Counted from the stretch's first letter, positions 18,954-26,469 are shown. The stretch: 64,000 nucleotides of DNA from Glutamicibacter halophytocola (GCF_001302565.1 NZ_CP012750.1:2852001-2916000), one strand, 5' to 3'. The notes: a model not told the origin generated them from the sequence alone. Program-made: numbers and translations.

Positions 18954-20129
18954 CTAGCTGAAGAGCTGCTCGCCCAAATACCCGCCCTCGGCGATCCCCG
19001 GAAGGATCGCATAGAGGGCCGAACCCACCGGCTTCAGCCAGGTGTTCAGCGCATCCGCGGCGGCCAGCCGTTGCTGCACCGGAATGAAACTTGTCGCCGA
19101 GTCGCGCTGGTAGCTGGCAAACAGCAAGCCGGCGTGCTGCCCGTCATCGAAGTTGTAGCCCCGGCGATGGATGCTCTCGGCTGCGTGGCTCGGCTTGGCC
19201 AGGGCCACGTGCGCGTTGGCGGCGATGCTCGGCAGGCCCAGGTCATTTACTGCCGCCAGATCCACCGGATCATCCACGCTGGTGCCCGAGAGCGGCGAGC
19301 CATCGGCCTGCCTGCGGCCCAGGGCGAAGTCCCGGCCCGTGGCATCCACTTCGTCCCAGCGGTCCAGGTCCATTTCGAAACGGCGCAGCGCCAGCGTGGT
19401 GCCGTTGGCGATCCAGCTGTCCTGCCCATCGCCGAATACCGCCTGCTCGCGCAACTGGTCTTTCGGATTATTGACCCCGTCCACTTGCCCGAACAGATTC
19501 CTGAAGGTTTCCCGTCCGGGCATCGGGCGCATGAAGCCAGCCTGCGCAAAGCGCTGCCTGGCCAGCCCGCGGAGGTTCTTGGCCACCGCTCGCACCGCAT
19601 GGTGCAGCACCGTGGGGTCCTGCGAACAGAACTGGATCAGCAGGTCGCTTTGCTGATACTGCTCTTCAAGCTCATCGCCGGCAAAGGCCGGCAGCTGCGC
19701 GATGCGCCCGCGCCCGGCCACATCGAGCAGGCTTTGGCCCAGCCCCACGGTCAGCGTCAGTTCGCTGGGCGGCTGCGCCATCTCCGGTTCGGTATCGGCC
19801 AGCACTCCCCGCCCGCCCATCAGCCGGGCCGCATCATCGGTGAGCATCTGCAGCAGGGCCTGCAGCTGCTGCTTGCGCGAGCCATCGCGCCAGAGCACAT
19901 CCCATCCGGCAAACACCGCATGTTCCTGCTGCGCATCGATAATCCCGGACTGGTACTGGCCGTAGAACGACCTGAACCCCGGGCCGCCAGGAGCCTCTTG
20001 CGCTGGAGCTGCCGCTTCGGCGGAGCGCAGGCCGCCAGCGCCAAATCCGGTGAGCAGCCCGCCGGCCGCGGCGGCAGCGGTGCTGCCCAGCAGCAGGCGG
20101 CGGGGAACATTAATGTCCGGCATGCTCAT
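18954..20129 (-). CDS. Tat-exported DyP-type haem peroxidase (EfeB/DtpA-like)
   Basis: A 391-residue dye-decolorising peroxidase. The N-terminus carries a Tat signal (PRRLLLGS, then Ala/Gly-rich hydrophobic stretch). The hallmark GxxDG is GQVDG at residues 214-218, ALGRRQADGSPL lies near 269-280, and NAHVAL contains the probable proximal haem ligand H307. It would act outside the membrane with hydrogen peroxide. The start at 20129 has AAGGA eight bases upstream and overlaps the chaperone gene by 20 bases. EfeB iron-uptake partners (EfeU/EfeO) are absent; the neighbours are copper genes, as for Streptomyces DtpA. Confidence 0.92.
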   Translation of the reverse strand: MSMPDINVPRRLLLGSTAAAAAGGLLTGFGAGGLRSAEAAAPAQEAPGGPGFRSFYGQYQSGIIDAQQEHAVFAGWDVLWRDGSRKQQLQALLQMLTDDAARLMGGRGVLADTEPEMAQPPSELTLTVGLGQSLLDVAGRGRIAQLPAFAGDELEEQYQQSDLLIQFCSQDPTVLHHAVRAVAKNLRGLARQRFAQAGFMRPMPGRETFRNLFGQVDGVNNPKDQLREQAVFGDGQDSWIANGTTLALRRFEMDLDRWDEVDATGRDFALGRRQADGSPLSGTSVDDPVDLAAVNDLGLPSIAANAHVALAKPSHAAESIHRRGYNFDDGQHAGLLFASYQRDSATSFIPVQQRLAAADALNTWLKPVGSALYAILPGIAEGGYLGEQLFS

Positions 20130-20640
20130 CGTAGTTTTCCTTGGCGCCATCAAAGTTGCGGATCGCGAAATCAATGTCGGTGCTCGAGCCGTCGGAGAAC
20201 TGCAGGGTCAGCGTCGTGGTTTGGGCGGCGACCAGCGGCTTTTTCAGATCCATGAACATCAGGTGATTTCCGCCGGGAGCCAGCACCGCGTCGGCTCCGG
20301 GAGCGATCACCAGGTCGCCCTCAAGCTGTTTCATGCTCATGTTCTGCCCGCTGCCGGTCATTTCGTGCAGCTGGATCTCATCGCCCTGCGCGTTGCTCAC
20401 CTTGCGCAATTCCAGCGGGAAGTCCGCGGAATTGTGCAGGGTTCCGAACGCCGCACTCATCCCTGATTCGGCCGCCTTGGCCCAGGTGTCGCTGGCCACA
20501 AGCCCCTGTGCTTGCGTGCTGTTTTGCTCAGCGGACTGCGATGCCTTGGAGCTCTGGCTGGCAGCTGGTGCGTTTTGCGCGCAACCGGTGAGCAGCAGTC
20601 CGAAGCTCAGCAGCAATGCGGTCATGGTTCTAGTCTTCAT
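20110..20640 (-). CDS. PCu(A)C-type periplasmic copper chaperone lipoprotein
   Basis: A 176-residue lipoprotein (lipobox LTGC near residue 18) with the PCuAC domain (formerly DUF461). The copper-binding pattern is visible as HEMTGSGQNMSM followed by GGNHLMFMDL, giving His and Met ligands. The C-terminus ENYDEHAGH adds further His residues. It delivers Cu(I) to extracytoplasmic partners such as cytochrome oxidase CuA or other cuproenzymes. Its gene sits between CopC and the DyP gene and overlaps the latter. Confidence 0.93.
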   Translation of the reverse strand: MKTRTMTALLLSFGLLLTGCAQNAPAASQSSKASQSAEQNSTQAQGLVASDTWAKAAESGMSAAFGTLHNSADFPLELRKVSNAQGDEIQLHEMTGSGQNMSMKQLEGDLVIAPGADAVLAPGGNHLMFMDLKKPLVAAQTTTLTLQFSDGSSTDIDFAIRNFDGAKENYDEHAGH

Positions 20641-20728
20641 CGTCTCAAGCTTTCGTGGTGTGGGCACAGAATGTGCGGGCACGCCAAAGGCCGCGGTGGC
20701 CTTGGGCGCACCGGAATAAAGTGGCTGC

Positions 20729-21319
20729 TTACTTGGTGTTGCGCATGAACTTGGCCAGAACGCCAATGACGCCGCCAAGGACCACGACGCCGATAATGAC
20801 CCAGATGACCGGGCTCATCGAGCTGCCCGCATCCTGCAGCGGGTTCTCGCTAGGCTGTGCCGATTCGCTTGGAGCGGCCGATTCGCTTGGTGCGCTTATC
20901 ATCGATGGGGTCGGCTTTGCCGAGGCATTCACGGTGAACTCCAGCTTGTTCTCCACCGGGTGCCCGTCCTCGGAGACCACGCGGAAGGCCAGCTCGTACT
21001 GGCCGCTTTCCAAGGGCTTCGCCGGGGTCACGGTCACGGTCTTGCCCTTGGTTTCGGCTGACGCGTCGACGGCCTCGCCGTCCTGCTTCAGCACCACCTT
21101 CGTGGAATCCACGCCGGACATGGTTTGCAGCTCGCCGGAGAACTCGAGGGTCAGCTCTTTGGGCGCTTGTTTCAGGCTCGCACCGTCTTTGGGAGTGGAG
21201 CTGACCAGCTCGTCGTGGGCCGAGGCGGCGGTCATCGAGGTGAACAGGGCCAAGATCGATAGCGCGATCACAGCGGCCAGACGGGTCAGGGTCATTTTGG
21301 GCAGCGTCATGTTCTTCAT
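20729..21319 (-). CDS. copC: CopC-domain copper-binding protein with C-terminal anchor
   Basis: A 196-residue protein: signal peptide ending ASA, mature N-terminus AHDELVSSTPKDGA with His as the first ligand after cleavage, CopC beta-sandwich to about residue 125 (SEDGHPVENKLEF gives the second His site), a Ser/Pro/Glu linker, and a C-terminal membrane segment with KFMRNTK inside. It binds copper on the outer face of the membrane. AAGGAAAACA precedes the ATG at 21319. The gene lies between the His-rich membrane protein and the PCuAC chaperone. Confidence 0.93.
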   Translation of the reverse strand: MKNMTLPKMTLTRLAAVIALSILALFTSMTAASAHDELVSSTPKDGASLKQAPKELTLEFSGELQTMSGVDSTKVVLKQDGEAVDASAETKGKTVTVTPAKPLESGQYELAFRVVSEDGHPVENKLEFTVNASAKPTPSMISAPSESAAPSESAQPSENPLQDAGSSMSPVIWVIIGVVVLGGVIGVLAKFMRNTK

Positions 21320-21365
21320 TGTTTTCCTTCCAATCCCCCCTCTCAGGGGGCACGTCGTTATTGTC

Positions 21366-22004
21366 TTAGGCGGCAAGAACGAAGGAAGGAGGACCCCGGC
21401 GCCCGGGCAGCCGTCCCAATTGCGCAAGCTTGAGTTGAAAACGCAGCGGGAAGTAGGCCGGAAGCACCGGTGTTTCAGGAACCTGCCCACGGATGAGCGA
21501 AAAAATTCGCCGTGCCGAGGACAGCGTGAGGTATGAGCCCAAGAGGGCCAGCAGGCGCTCGCCGCGGTTGAGCACGAGAATGCTGACCACTGCAGCAAGC
21601 ACGTGCGCGTAGAGCATCGACTCGGTGTGCACCTCGGCGTAGTGGGCGCTGATGTTGTGTGCCAGTTCGAGGCTGCGCCCAGTATGCTGCACGTGCTCCA
21701 TGCCGGAGACCCCGGAACCGCCGTGGCTCATCACCGACAGGCTCAAGTGGAATAGGCCCTGGCTGGCGATCACCACCAGGCTGGTCGCCCACAAGCTGTA
21801 TTTCTTCCCTACCAGCAGCAGCGCGATCACCGCTGAAATGCAGGTGATCAGGCCCATTGCAACCAGCGACATTCTTGTCGGGGCGCTGTGGGCGTGAGCC
21901 GCAAAGGCCGTCCAGGTGCACACGCTCGCCGCCAACCAGCCGCGCAGTACGCGGGTTGCGGGATTCTGTGGCACCGGGTTCAGCCTATTCTTCTGGTGGA
22001 TCAT
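21366..22004 (-). CDS. His-rich membrane protein, first gene of copper operon
   Basis: A 212-residue membrane protein with about four hydrophobic segments. Between the second and third there is a His-rich extracytoplasmic stretch (SVMSHGG, MEHVQHTG, ELAHNISAHYAEVHTES), a likely metal-binding loop. A basic C-terminal region follows (RLPGRRG). I recognise no named family, but its position as the first gene before CopC and the PCuAC chaperone suggests a copper role. I prefer the ATG at 22004 with AGG eight bases upstream over a TTG at 22007. Confidence 0.7.
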   Translation of the reverse strand: MIHQKNRLNPVPQNPATRVLRGWLAASVCTWTAFAAHAHSAPTRMSLVAMGLITCISAVIALLLVGKKYSLWATSLVVIASQGLFHLSLSVMSHGGSGVSGMEHVQHTGRSLELAHNISAHYAEVHTESMLYAHVLAAVVSILVLNRGERLLALLGSYLTLSSARRIFSLIRGQVPETPVLPAYFPLRFQLKLAQLGRLPGRRGPPSFVLAA

Positions 22005-22017
22005 CAAGCACGCCTGA

Positions 22018-22034
22018 TTCTACGCGAAGTAGAA
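22018..22034. promoter_or_regulatory. Dyad symmetry upstream of the copper operon
   Basis: TTCTAC-GCGAA-GTAGAA is a perfect inverted repeat with six-base arms, ending 13 bases before the first codon of the copper operon. It could be an operator for a copper-responsive regulator or a small leader hairpin. It does not resemble the GC-rich CsoR site I would expect. Confidence 0.35.
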
Positions 22035-22061
22035 GATCGGCTCAAACGTGCAGAAAAGCGG

Positions 22062-22108
22062 AAGGCCCGATTCATCCGCCGGAGGGTTCCAGCGGAGAAT
22101 CGGGCCTT
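22062..22108 (-). terminator. Terminator downstream of first HU gene
   Basis: AAGGCCCGATTC pairs with GAATCGGGCCTT, and TCCGC/GCGGA extend the stem inside. The stem lies 18 bases past the HU stop. Confidence 0.75.
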
Positions 22109-22126
22109 GCTCAAGCCTGAAGAAGC

Positions 22127-22411
22127 TTACTTCTTGGCAACAGCAGCCTTCAGCTTCGAACCAGCGGTCAGCTTGACCGAGTGGCCAGCAGGAATCTGGA
22201 TTGCTTCACCGGTCTGTGGGTTGCGGCCGGTGCGAGCTGCACGATCGGTGCGCTCTACAGCCAACCAGCCTGGGATCGACACCTTCTCACCCTTGGAAAT
22301 CTGGTCGACGAAAACCTCGAACACAGCATCCAGAACACCGTTGACGGCAACCTGGGAGTTTTCGGTCTTCGCTGCAACAGCAGCAACAAGTTCGCTACGG
22401 TTCATAGCCAA
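22127..22411 (-). CDS. hup: HU-type nucleoid DNA-binding protein, copy 1
   Basis: A 94-residue HU family protein with the DNA-binding arm signature near ERTDRAARTGRNPQTGEAIQI. It bends and compacts DNA as a dimer. I place the start at a TTG (22411), giving MAMNRSELV, because AGGAGG lies exactly eight bases upstream; the ATG at 22405 would leave it 14 bases away. It differs from copy 2 in only two residues (ISKGEKVS versus ISQGEKVT). It has its own leader and terminator, so it is likely monocistronic. Confidence 0.94.
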   Translation of the reverse strand: MAMNRSELVAAVAAKTENSQVAVNGVLDAVFEVFVDQISKGEKVSIPGWLAVERTDRAARTGRNPQTGEAIQIPAGHSVKLTAGSKLKAAVAKK

Positions 22412-22441
22412 TGTATGGTCCTCCTGGACTAGTGATCCAAA

Positions 22442-22455
22442 GCCCGGTTCCGGGC
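22442..22455 (-). promoter_or_regulatory. Leader hairpin of HU copy 1
   Basis: GCCCG-GTTC-CGGGC forms a five-pair stem with a four-base loop 31 bases upstream of the TTG start. The same position in copy 2 keeps a stem through a paired substitution. Confidence 0.5.
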
Positions 22456-22628
22456 CTCGTACGCCGCACGGTCGCACGGACTTATCAGTGAGAACATATC
22501 AAACCTTGGGCCGCGAAATGCCCGAAAACAGGCGAAATACCGGGATTTTTTCATCTTCTTACAGATTTCTGGGCCTAACGGCATCATTTTTGAGCTCAAC
22601 GACCAGTTCTGATACGCCCATTAATGCA

Positions 22629-22667
22629 GCAAGGCCCATCTCCCCGTCGAGGGAAGATGGGCCTTGC
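22629..22667 (-). terminator. Terminator downstream of second HU gene
   Basis: GCAAGGCCCATCT pairs with AGATGGGCCTTGC and the stem continues inward with CCC/GGG after one mismatch. Seventeen-base arms, loop of five. Confidence 0.8.
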
Positions 22668-22683
22668 TCAAGCCTGAAGAAGC

Positions 22684-22968
22684 TTACTTCTTGGCAACAG
22701 CAGCCTTCAGCTTCGAACCAGCTGTCAGCTTGACCGAGTGGCCAGCAGGAATCTGGATTGCTTCACCGGTCTGTGGGTTGCGGCCGGTGCGAGCTGCACG
22801 ATCGGTGCGCTCTACAGCCAACCAGCCTGGGATGGTGACCTTCTCGCCCTGGGAAATCTGGTCGACGAAAACTTCGAACACAGCATCCAGAACACCGTTG
22901 ACGGCAACCTGGGAGTTTTCGGTCTTCGCTGCAACGGCTGCAACAAGTTCGCTACGGTTCATAGCCAA
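22684..22968 (-). CDS. hup: HU-type nucleoid DNA-binding protein, copy 2
   Basis: A 94-residue HU protein almost identical to copy 1, with the same TTG start (22968) eight bases after AGGAGG. Two residues differ. The far-upstream region, where a promoter should lie, is unrelated to that of copy 1, so the two genes may be expressed under different conditions while making nearly interchangeable proteins. Confidence 0.94.
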   Translation of the reverse strand: MAMNRSELVAAVAAKTENSQVAVNGVLDAVFEVFVDQISQGEKVTIPGWLAVERTDRAARTGRNPQTGEAIQIPAGHSVKLTAGSKLKAAVAKK

Positions 22969-22998
22969 TGTATGGTCCTCCTGGACTAGTGATCCAAA

Positions 22999-23012
22999 AC
23001 CTGTTTCCAGGC
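22999..23012 (-). promoter_or_regulatory. Leader hairpin of HU copy 2
   Basis: CCTG-TTTC-CAGG forms a four-pair stem at the position of the copy 1 hairpin. One C-G pair of copy 1 is replaced by T-A, while the outermost pair is lost. Confidence 0.45.
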
Positions 23013-23142
23013 TTCGAATGCCGCACGGTCGCACGGACTTATCAGTGATGAACTTACCAGTTGTGGGCGACAAAAAGAGCATCGTCCCGCGGATTTTGCC
23101 GAATTCCTCTAGAGATTTGAGGTGTGAAAGCTCACCCGGGAG

Positions 23143-24111
23143 CTACAGCGCAAACGGATCGAGTCCCCCATTCGCTTGCACAAACAACTCCCACACTTTG
23201 CTTTGCAGGGCTTTGCCCCGAGTCGATTTCACCGGTCTGGCCAGTGATATTGGGCCTTTGGAGAGGTAGCGCGGGCCAAGGTAGGTGCCGCGTGGCGCCG
23301 ACTCGAGCCCCGGGGCCAGCGCGGCTTCCACCAGGGCCACCGCGCCTTCGTGTTTGCCCTGCGCGAAACTGGCCTGCAATTGACCGGCAAGCCGCTTGCT
23401 ATAGCCAGGCTCGTTGATCTGCGGCACCTGCGGCGTCAATCCGGATATCGAGTAGCCGGGGTGGATCGCCAAGGAGCGAGCGGGCAATTCCAGTTGCCGC
23501 AACCGGTGGTCCAAGGCCAGGGTGAAGGCCTGGACGGCGGCCTTGGACTGCGCATAGGCCCGGTAGGGGTGGTAGTCCCTGTGCAGGTCGAGGTTCTCAT
23601 GGTCCGTGGCCAGCAGCCTGGTGGACAGGGAGCCCAGTCCGATAAAGCGCAGCGGGCTGCCGAAGTGCTCGGCCAGCTCCCCGACCAGCCGAGCGTGGCC
23701 GATGAAATTAGTGCTCATGGCCTGCTCGTAGCCAAGAAGTCCCGGCTGGCGGTCCTTGGGGGTGCGAATGATCCCAGCGTTGGCGATCAGTGCGTGCAGC
23801 GGCCGGGTTCGCAGTTCTGCGGCCAGGCTTATCGCTGAGTCGATGCTGGAAGAGTCGAATTGCATGAAGGCCAGATCGGCGTGGGGCACGCGAGCAGAAA
23901 TCTGTTCCATGGCGTGCCCAGCCCGCGCTTGGCTGCGGCAGGCGAGGATGACCCTTGCCCCGGCATCGGCCAGAGCCAGGCTGGCGAAGAATCCGAGCCC
24001 CGCGTTGGCGCCGGTCACCACCACGGTCTTTCCCTCCCCGTGGCCAGCCCAGCGCCCACGGTTTGCATAGATGTCCGTTGCAGGCGGCTGGTAGGTGGGT
24101 GCTGGAGTCAT
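23143..24111 (-). CDS. Short-chain dehydrogenase/reductase
   Basis: A 322-residue SDR oxidoreductase. The nucleotide-binding motif TGANAGLG is near residue 33, NAG (ANAGI) near 110, and the catalytic YxxxK is YAQSK near 185 with an upstream Ser. The pattern TGANAGLGFFASLALADAGA suits the retinol dehydrogenase/WWOX-like subgroup. The substrate is unknown. The start at 24111 follows GGAGG closely; the open frame continues upstream without family similarity. Confidence 0.87.
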   Translation of the reverse strand: MTPAPTYQPPATDIYANRGRWAGHGEGKTVVVTGANAGLGFFASLALADAGARVILACRSQARAGHAMEQISARVPHADLAFMQFDSSSIDSAISLAAELRTRPLHALIANAGIIRTPKDRQPGLLGYEQAMSTNFIGHARLVGELAEHFGSPLRFIGLGSLSTRLLATDHENLDLHRDYHPYRAYAQSKAAVQAFTLALDHRLRQLELPARSLAIHPGYSISGLTPQVPQINEPGYSKRLAGQLQASFAQGKHEGAVALVEAALAPGLESAPRGTYLGPRYLSKGPISLARPVKSTRGKALQSKVWELFVQANGGLDPFAL

Positions 24112-24260
24112 GGCCTCCACGCTACTACAGCGTCCGGGGCGCCCCGGCGCAGTGACAGGCCCTCCCCTGCATACTCCCAGCCGCGGATTTGCCAGGGCCA
24201 AGGTGCGCTGCGAGCCGGCGATCATTGTCCGGGCCGCGTGCCAAGTGGGATCATGGAAGC

Positions 24261-24854
24261 ATGAAGGGCCCGAAGAAGAACGACGCCGCGCTGAACGCCG
24301 CGCGCTATCAGATGGAGAAGGCCAGCGAGGAGCCGTTGCCGGTGGACGAGTATGCGCAGGCCACAGGCATGGCACCGGTGGCCAAGCAGAAGACACCGCT
24401 GCAGCTGCATGCCGAGGACGAAGCGTGGGAGGTGGCCAATTCGGTGCTCGATGAGGCCTTTGCGCGCGGCGACTTCGATCATCTGGCCTTGGCCGGGCAG
24501 AAGATCGACCACATCACCAGCAATGACGATCCGGACTGGTGGCTGAAGTCGATGATGCGCCGCGAGCAGATCACCGGCCTGGGTCCCCCGGCGCTGACCT
24601 TGCGGGTGGAGGACGAGCAGATGGAGCAGACCCTGGATCGCTTGCCTACCGAGAAGTCAGTGCGCGAGCATATCGAGGATTTCAATCAGCGGATTATCGA
24701 GGCGCGGCGCCAGCTGCTGGGCGGACCTCCGGTGATCACGGCCCTGCGTGATGCCACCGCAGAGGTGCTCGCCTGGCGGCAGCGCCGCGCCAGCGTTGCC
24801 GGGGCCGTTCCTGCCCAGCCGGCAAGACGCCGCTGGTGGCAGCGCAAAATCTAG
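24261..24854 (+). CDS. DUF1992 (DnaJ homologue subfamily C member 28-like) protein
   Basis: A 197-residue cytoplasmic protein. Residues about 50-165 match the DUF1992 domain: EDEAWEVANSVLDEAFARGDFDHL, in part EDEAWEVAN and ARGDFDHLALAG, then DWWLKSMMRRE. The C-terminal end is basic. No J domain is present despite the eukaryotic family name; the function is unknown. The ATG at 24261 starts a natural N-terminus (MKGPKKND). It is divergent from the SDR gene and converges on rpsN. Confidence 0.8.
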   Translation: MKGPKKNDAALNAARYQMEKASEEPLPVDEYAQATGMAPVAKQKTPLQLHAEDEAWEVANSVLDEAFARGDFDHLALAGQKIDHITSNDDPDWWLKSMMRREQITGLGPPALTLRVEDEQMEQTLDRLPTEKSVREHIEDFNQRIIEARRQLLGGPPVITALRDATAEVLAWRQRRASVAGAVPAQPARRRWWQRKI

Positions 24855-24863
24855 TGCTTAACG

Positions 24864-24900
24864 GCAAAAGCCGCCTTCCGGAAAGGAAGGCGGCTTTTGC
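24864..24900. terminator. Bidirectional terminator between DUF1992 gene and rpsN
   Basis: GCAAAAGCCGCCTTCC and its exact complement form a 16-base stem with a five-base loop; A/T tracts inside the stem base give U-runs on either strand. Confidence 0.92.
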
Positions 24901-24922
24901 TAAGCCAAATGGCTTGCAGGTC

Positions 24923-25228
24923 TTACCAGGAAGACTTGGTGATGCCCGGAAGCTCACCACGGTGTGCCATGTCGCGGAAGCGAACACGGGAGATACCGAA
25001 CTTCTGGAAGGTACCGCGTGGGCGGCCGTCGATCGAGTCGCGGTTGCGAACGCGGATCGGGGAAGCGTCGCGTGGCAGCTTCTGCAGGCCTACGCGGGCT
25101 GCTTCACGAGCCTCGTCAGTTGCGTTTGGATCTACAAGGGTCTTCTTCAGCTCGAGGCGCTTCTCAGCGTAACGCTCGACAATGACCTTGCGCTGTTCGT
25201 TCTTTGCGATCTTGGACTTCTTGGCCAT
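24923..25228 (-). CDS. rpsN: 30S ribosomal protein S14, zinc-independent form
   Basis: A 101-residue S14 of the long type without the CxxC zinc-binding motifs, i.e. the 'C-minus' paralogue. Key stretches are [13 protein letters not shown] and [19 protein letters not shown]. It replaces the zinc-binding S14 when zinc is scarce in organisms that have both; the other copy would lie in the main ribosomal operon outside this window. It is the last gene of rpmB-rpmG-rpsN, three bases after rpmG. Confidence 0.96.
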   Translation of the reverse strand: MAKKSKIAKNEQRKVIVERYAEKRLELKKTLVDPNATDEAREAARVGLQKLPRDASPIRVRNRDSIDGRPRGTFQKFGISRVRFRDMAHRGELPGITKSSW

Positions 25229-25231
25229 GTC

Positions 25232-25402
25232 TTAGCGCTCCTCTCGGAATTCGACGTGCTTGCGGACTACTGGATCGTACTTCTTCAGAACCATGCGGTC
25301 TGGGTCGTTACGACGGTTCTTACGGGTTACGTAAGTGAAACCGGTACCAGCGGTGGACTTCAGCTTGATGATCGGACGTACGTCCTTATCCTTCTTTGCC
25401 AT
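25232..25402 (-). CDS. rpmG: 50S ribosomal protein L33, zinc-independent form
   Basis: A 56-residue protein beginning [19 protein letters not shown] and ending KHVEFREER, typical of L33. It lacks CxxC pairs, so it needs no zinc. It sits one base after rpmB and three before rpsN, so the three are co-translated. Confidence 0.96.
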   Translation of the reverse strand: MAKKDKDVRPIIKLKSTAGTGFTYVTRKNRRNDPDRMVLKKYDPVVRKHVEFREER

Positions 25403-25403
25403 C

Positions 25404-25640
25404 TTAGAGCTTCACACCCTTCGCAATCAGGTCGCCAACAACAGCGTCGATTCCACGAGCATCGATGAGCTTGATGCCCTTGACCGAGAGGGTCAGGGTC
25501 ACCTTGCGGCGCAGCGAAGGCACGTAGTAGGTCTTCTTCTGGATATTCGGATCGAAACGACGCTTGTTGCGACGGTGCGAGTGGGAGATGCTATGTCCGA
25601 AGGCCGGAGTAGTACCGGTTACCTGGCAAACAGCTGCCAT
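25404..25640 (-). CDS. rpmB: 50S ribosomal protein L28
   Basis: A 78-residue L28: [24 protein letters not shown] (opening part [10 protein letters not shown]), then [17 protein letters not shown]. Only one Cys (C5) remains of the possible zinc ligands, so it is the zinc-free type. AGGAG lies five bases upstream of the ATG. It leads the rpmB-rpmG-rpsN set, often under Zur control in actinobacteria; I found no convincing Zur box in the upstream 300 bases. Confidence 0.96.
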   Translation of the reverse strand: MAAVCQVTGTTPAFGHSISHSHRRNKRRFDPNIQKKTYYVPSLRRKVTLTLSVKGIKLIDARGIDAVVGDLIAKGVKL

Positions 25641-25968
25641 GATCACTCCTCAGTTAGTTAGTAGTAAAATTCGGCGGTACTCGCGCACAGTGCCCATAAG
25701 CAAATATCGGCACCGCTTAGTGCGTTATGAGTCCCGCCAACCAGTGAAACACCGTTAATACTGCACACTAGGAAGGTAACCAGGCTGGGTGAGAACCAAC
25801 CGAAGAGCCTTAAAGTATGTAAGTCGGTGAACTTCGCAACCGGTCGAGCAATGTCCCCGTACTCAGGTGGTCACGATATTCGGTATTACGGGCAACGCGT
25901 CGTTGTTCCACCGCTAGACGGCATAACAACACACGCGATTAACGCCTGATTAGCTTATCGAGAAATCT
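25641..25968. other. 328-base intergenic region, AT-richer, with a possible structured segment
   Basis: No coding frame with a ribosome site was found on either strand. Near the right end GTTGTT (25902-25907), CCG (25911-25913), CGG and AACAAC (25925-25930) form a nested inverted repeat, with GCGT/ACGC outside it. The proximal 60 bases should hold the rpmB promoter and leader. The rest is unexplained; a small RNA or an MarR-gene terminator is possible. Confidence 0.4.
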
Positions 25969-26469
25969 TCAGTGTTCCAAATCGGTGGCGCCCGGCTTCA
26001 GGATCCAATGATCCTGGTCCAGCGAGGCAGTCACCTTGCGCATAATCGCGTTCAGGTTCTTAACGTCCTTGTCATCAAGGGGATCGAACAAGAGGGCCCG
26101 AACCGAGCCCACATGATGAGGCGCCATATTCACCACTGCGTCCCACCCGGCATCCGTTAATGAGGCGATTTTCACACGGGCATCTTCATCGGATTGCTCG
26201 CGAACCACCCATCCCCGGCTTTCCAGCTTCTTCACCACATGCGACAGGCGCGAGAGCGACGCGCTGGTATGCGATGCCAAGGCGGTCATCGACAATTTCC
26301 GGTCCTCGGCCTCGGAGAGCATTGCCAGCATGTGGTAGTCGAAGAGCGTGATGCCTTCCAGGCCTTGCAGATCGGAATCCAAGGTGGCCGGGAGCAGGGT
26401 CATGACGGTTTGCAATCCCAGCCAGGCGTCGCGTTCGGACTGCGTGAGCCACACAGGCTTATCGCTCAT
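25969..26469 (-). CDS. MarR-family transcriptional regulator
   Basis: A 166-residue winged-helix regulator. The helix-turn-helix lies around residues 58-85 (LSMTALASHTSASLSRLSHVVKKLE, in part LASHTSASLSRLSHVV) followed by the wing SRGWVVREQSDEDARVKIASLTDAG (in part DEDARVKIASLT). MarR proteins usually repress nearby efflux or stress genes and respond to phenolics. No obvious target is adjacent: downstream is the intergenic region, upstream the polyamine operon end. Confidence 0.88.
   Translation of the reverse strand: MSDKPVWLTQSERDAWLGLQTVMTLLPATLDSDLQGLEGITLFDYHMLAMLSEAEDRKLSMTALASHTSASLSRLSHVVKKLESRGWVVREQSDEDARVKIASLTDAGWDAVVNMAPHHVGSVRALLFDPLDDKDVKNLNAIMRKVTASLDQDHWILKPGATDLEH

Larger units (their letters stand above)
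22105..22491 (-). repeat. HU tandem duplication, copy 1
   Basis: This block, comprising part of the terminator arm, the HU gene and its leader, recurs at an offset of 557 bases with few substitutions. Downstream and upstream flanks differ. Confidence 0.9.
22662..23048 (-). repeat. HU tandem duplication, copy 2
   Basis: Second copy of the block described for 22105-22491; the coding part and about 80 bases of leader are nearly identical. Confidence 0.9.

Noticed and set aside
18954..20129. EfeB of an EfeUOB iron-uptake system
   Set aside because: The DyP motifs fit EfeB-like peroxidases, but EfeU and EfeO are not adjacent and the neighbours are copper genes.
25641..25760. Zur box upstream of rpmB
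   Set aside because: No palindrome close to the actinobacterial Zur consensus could be seen on either strand.
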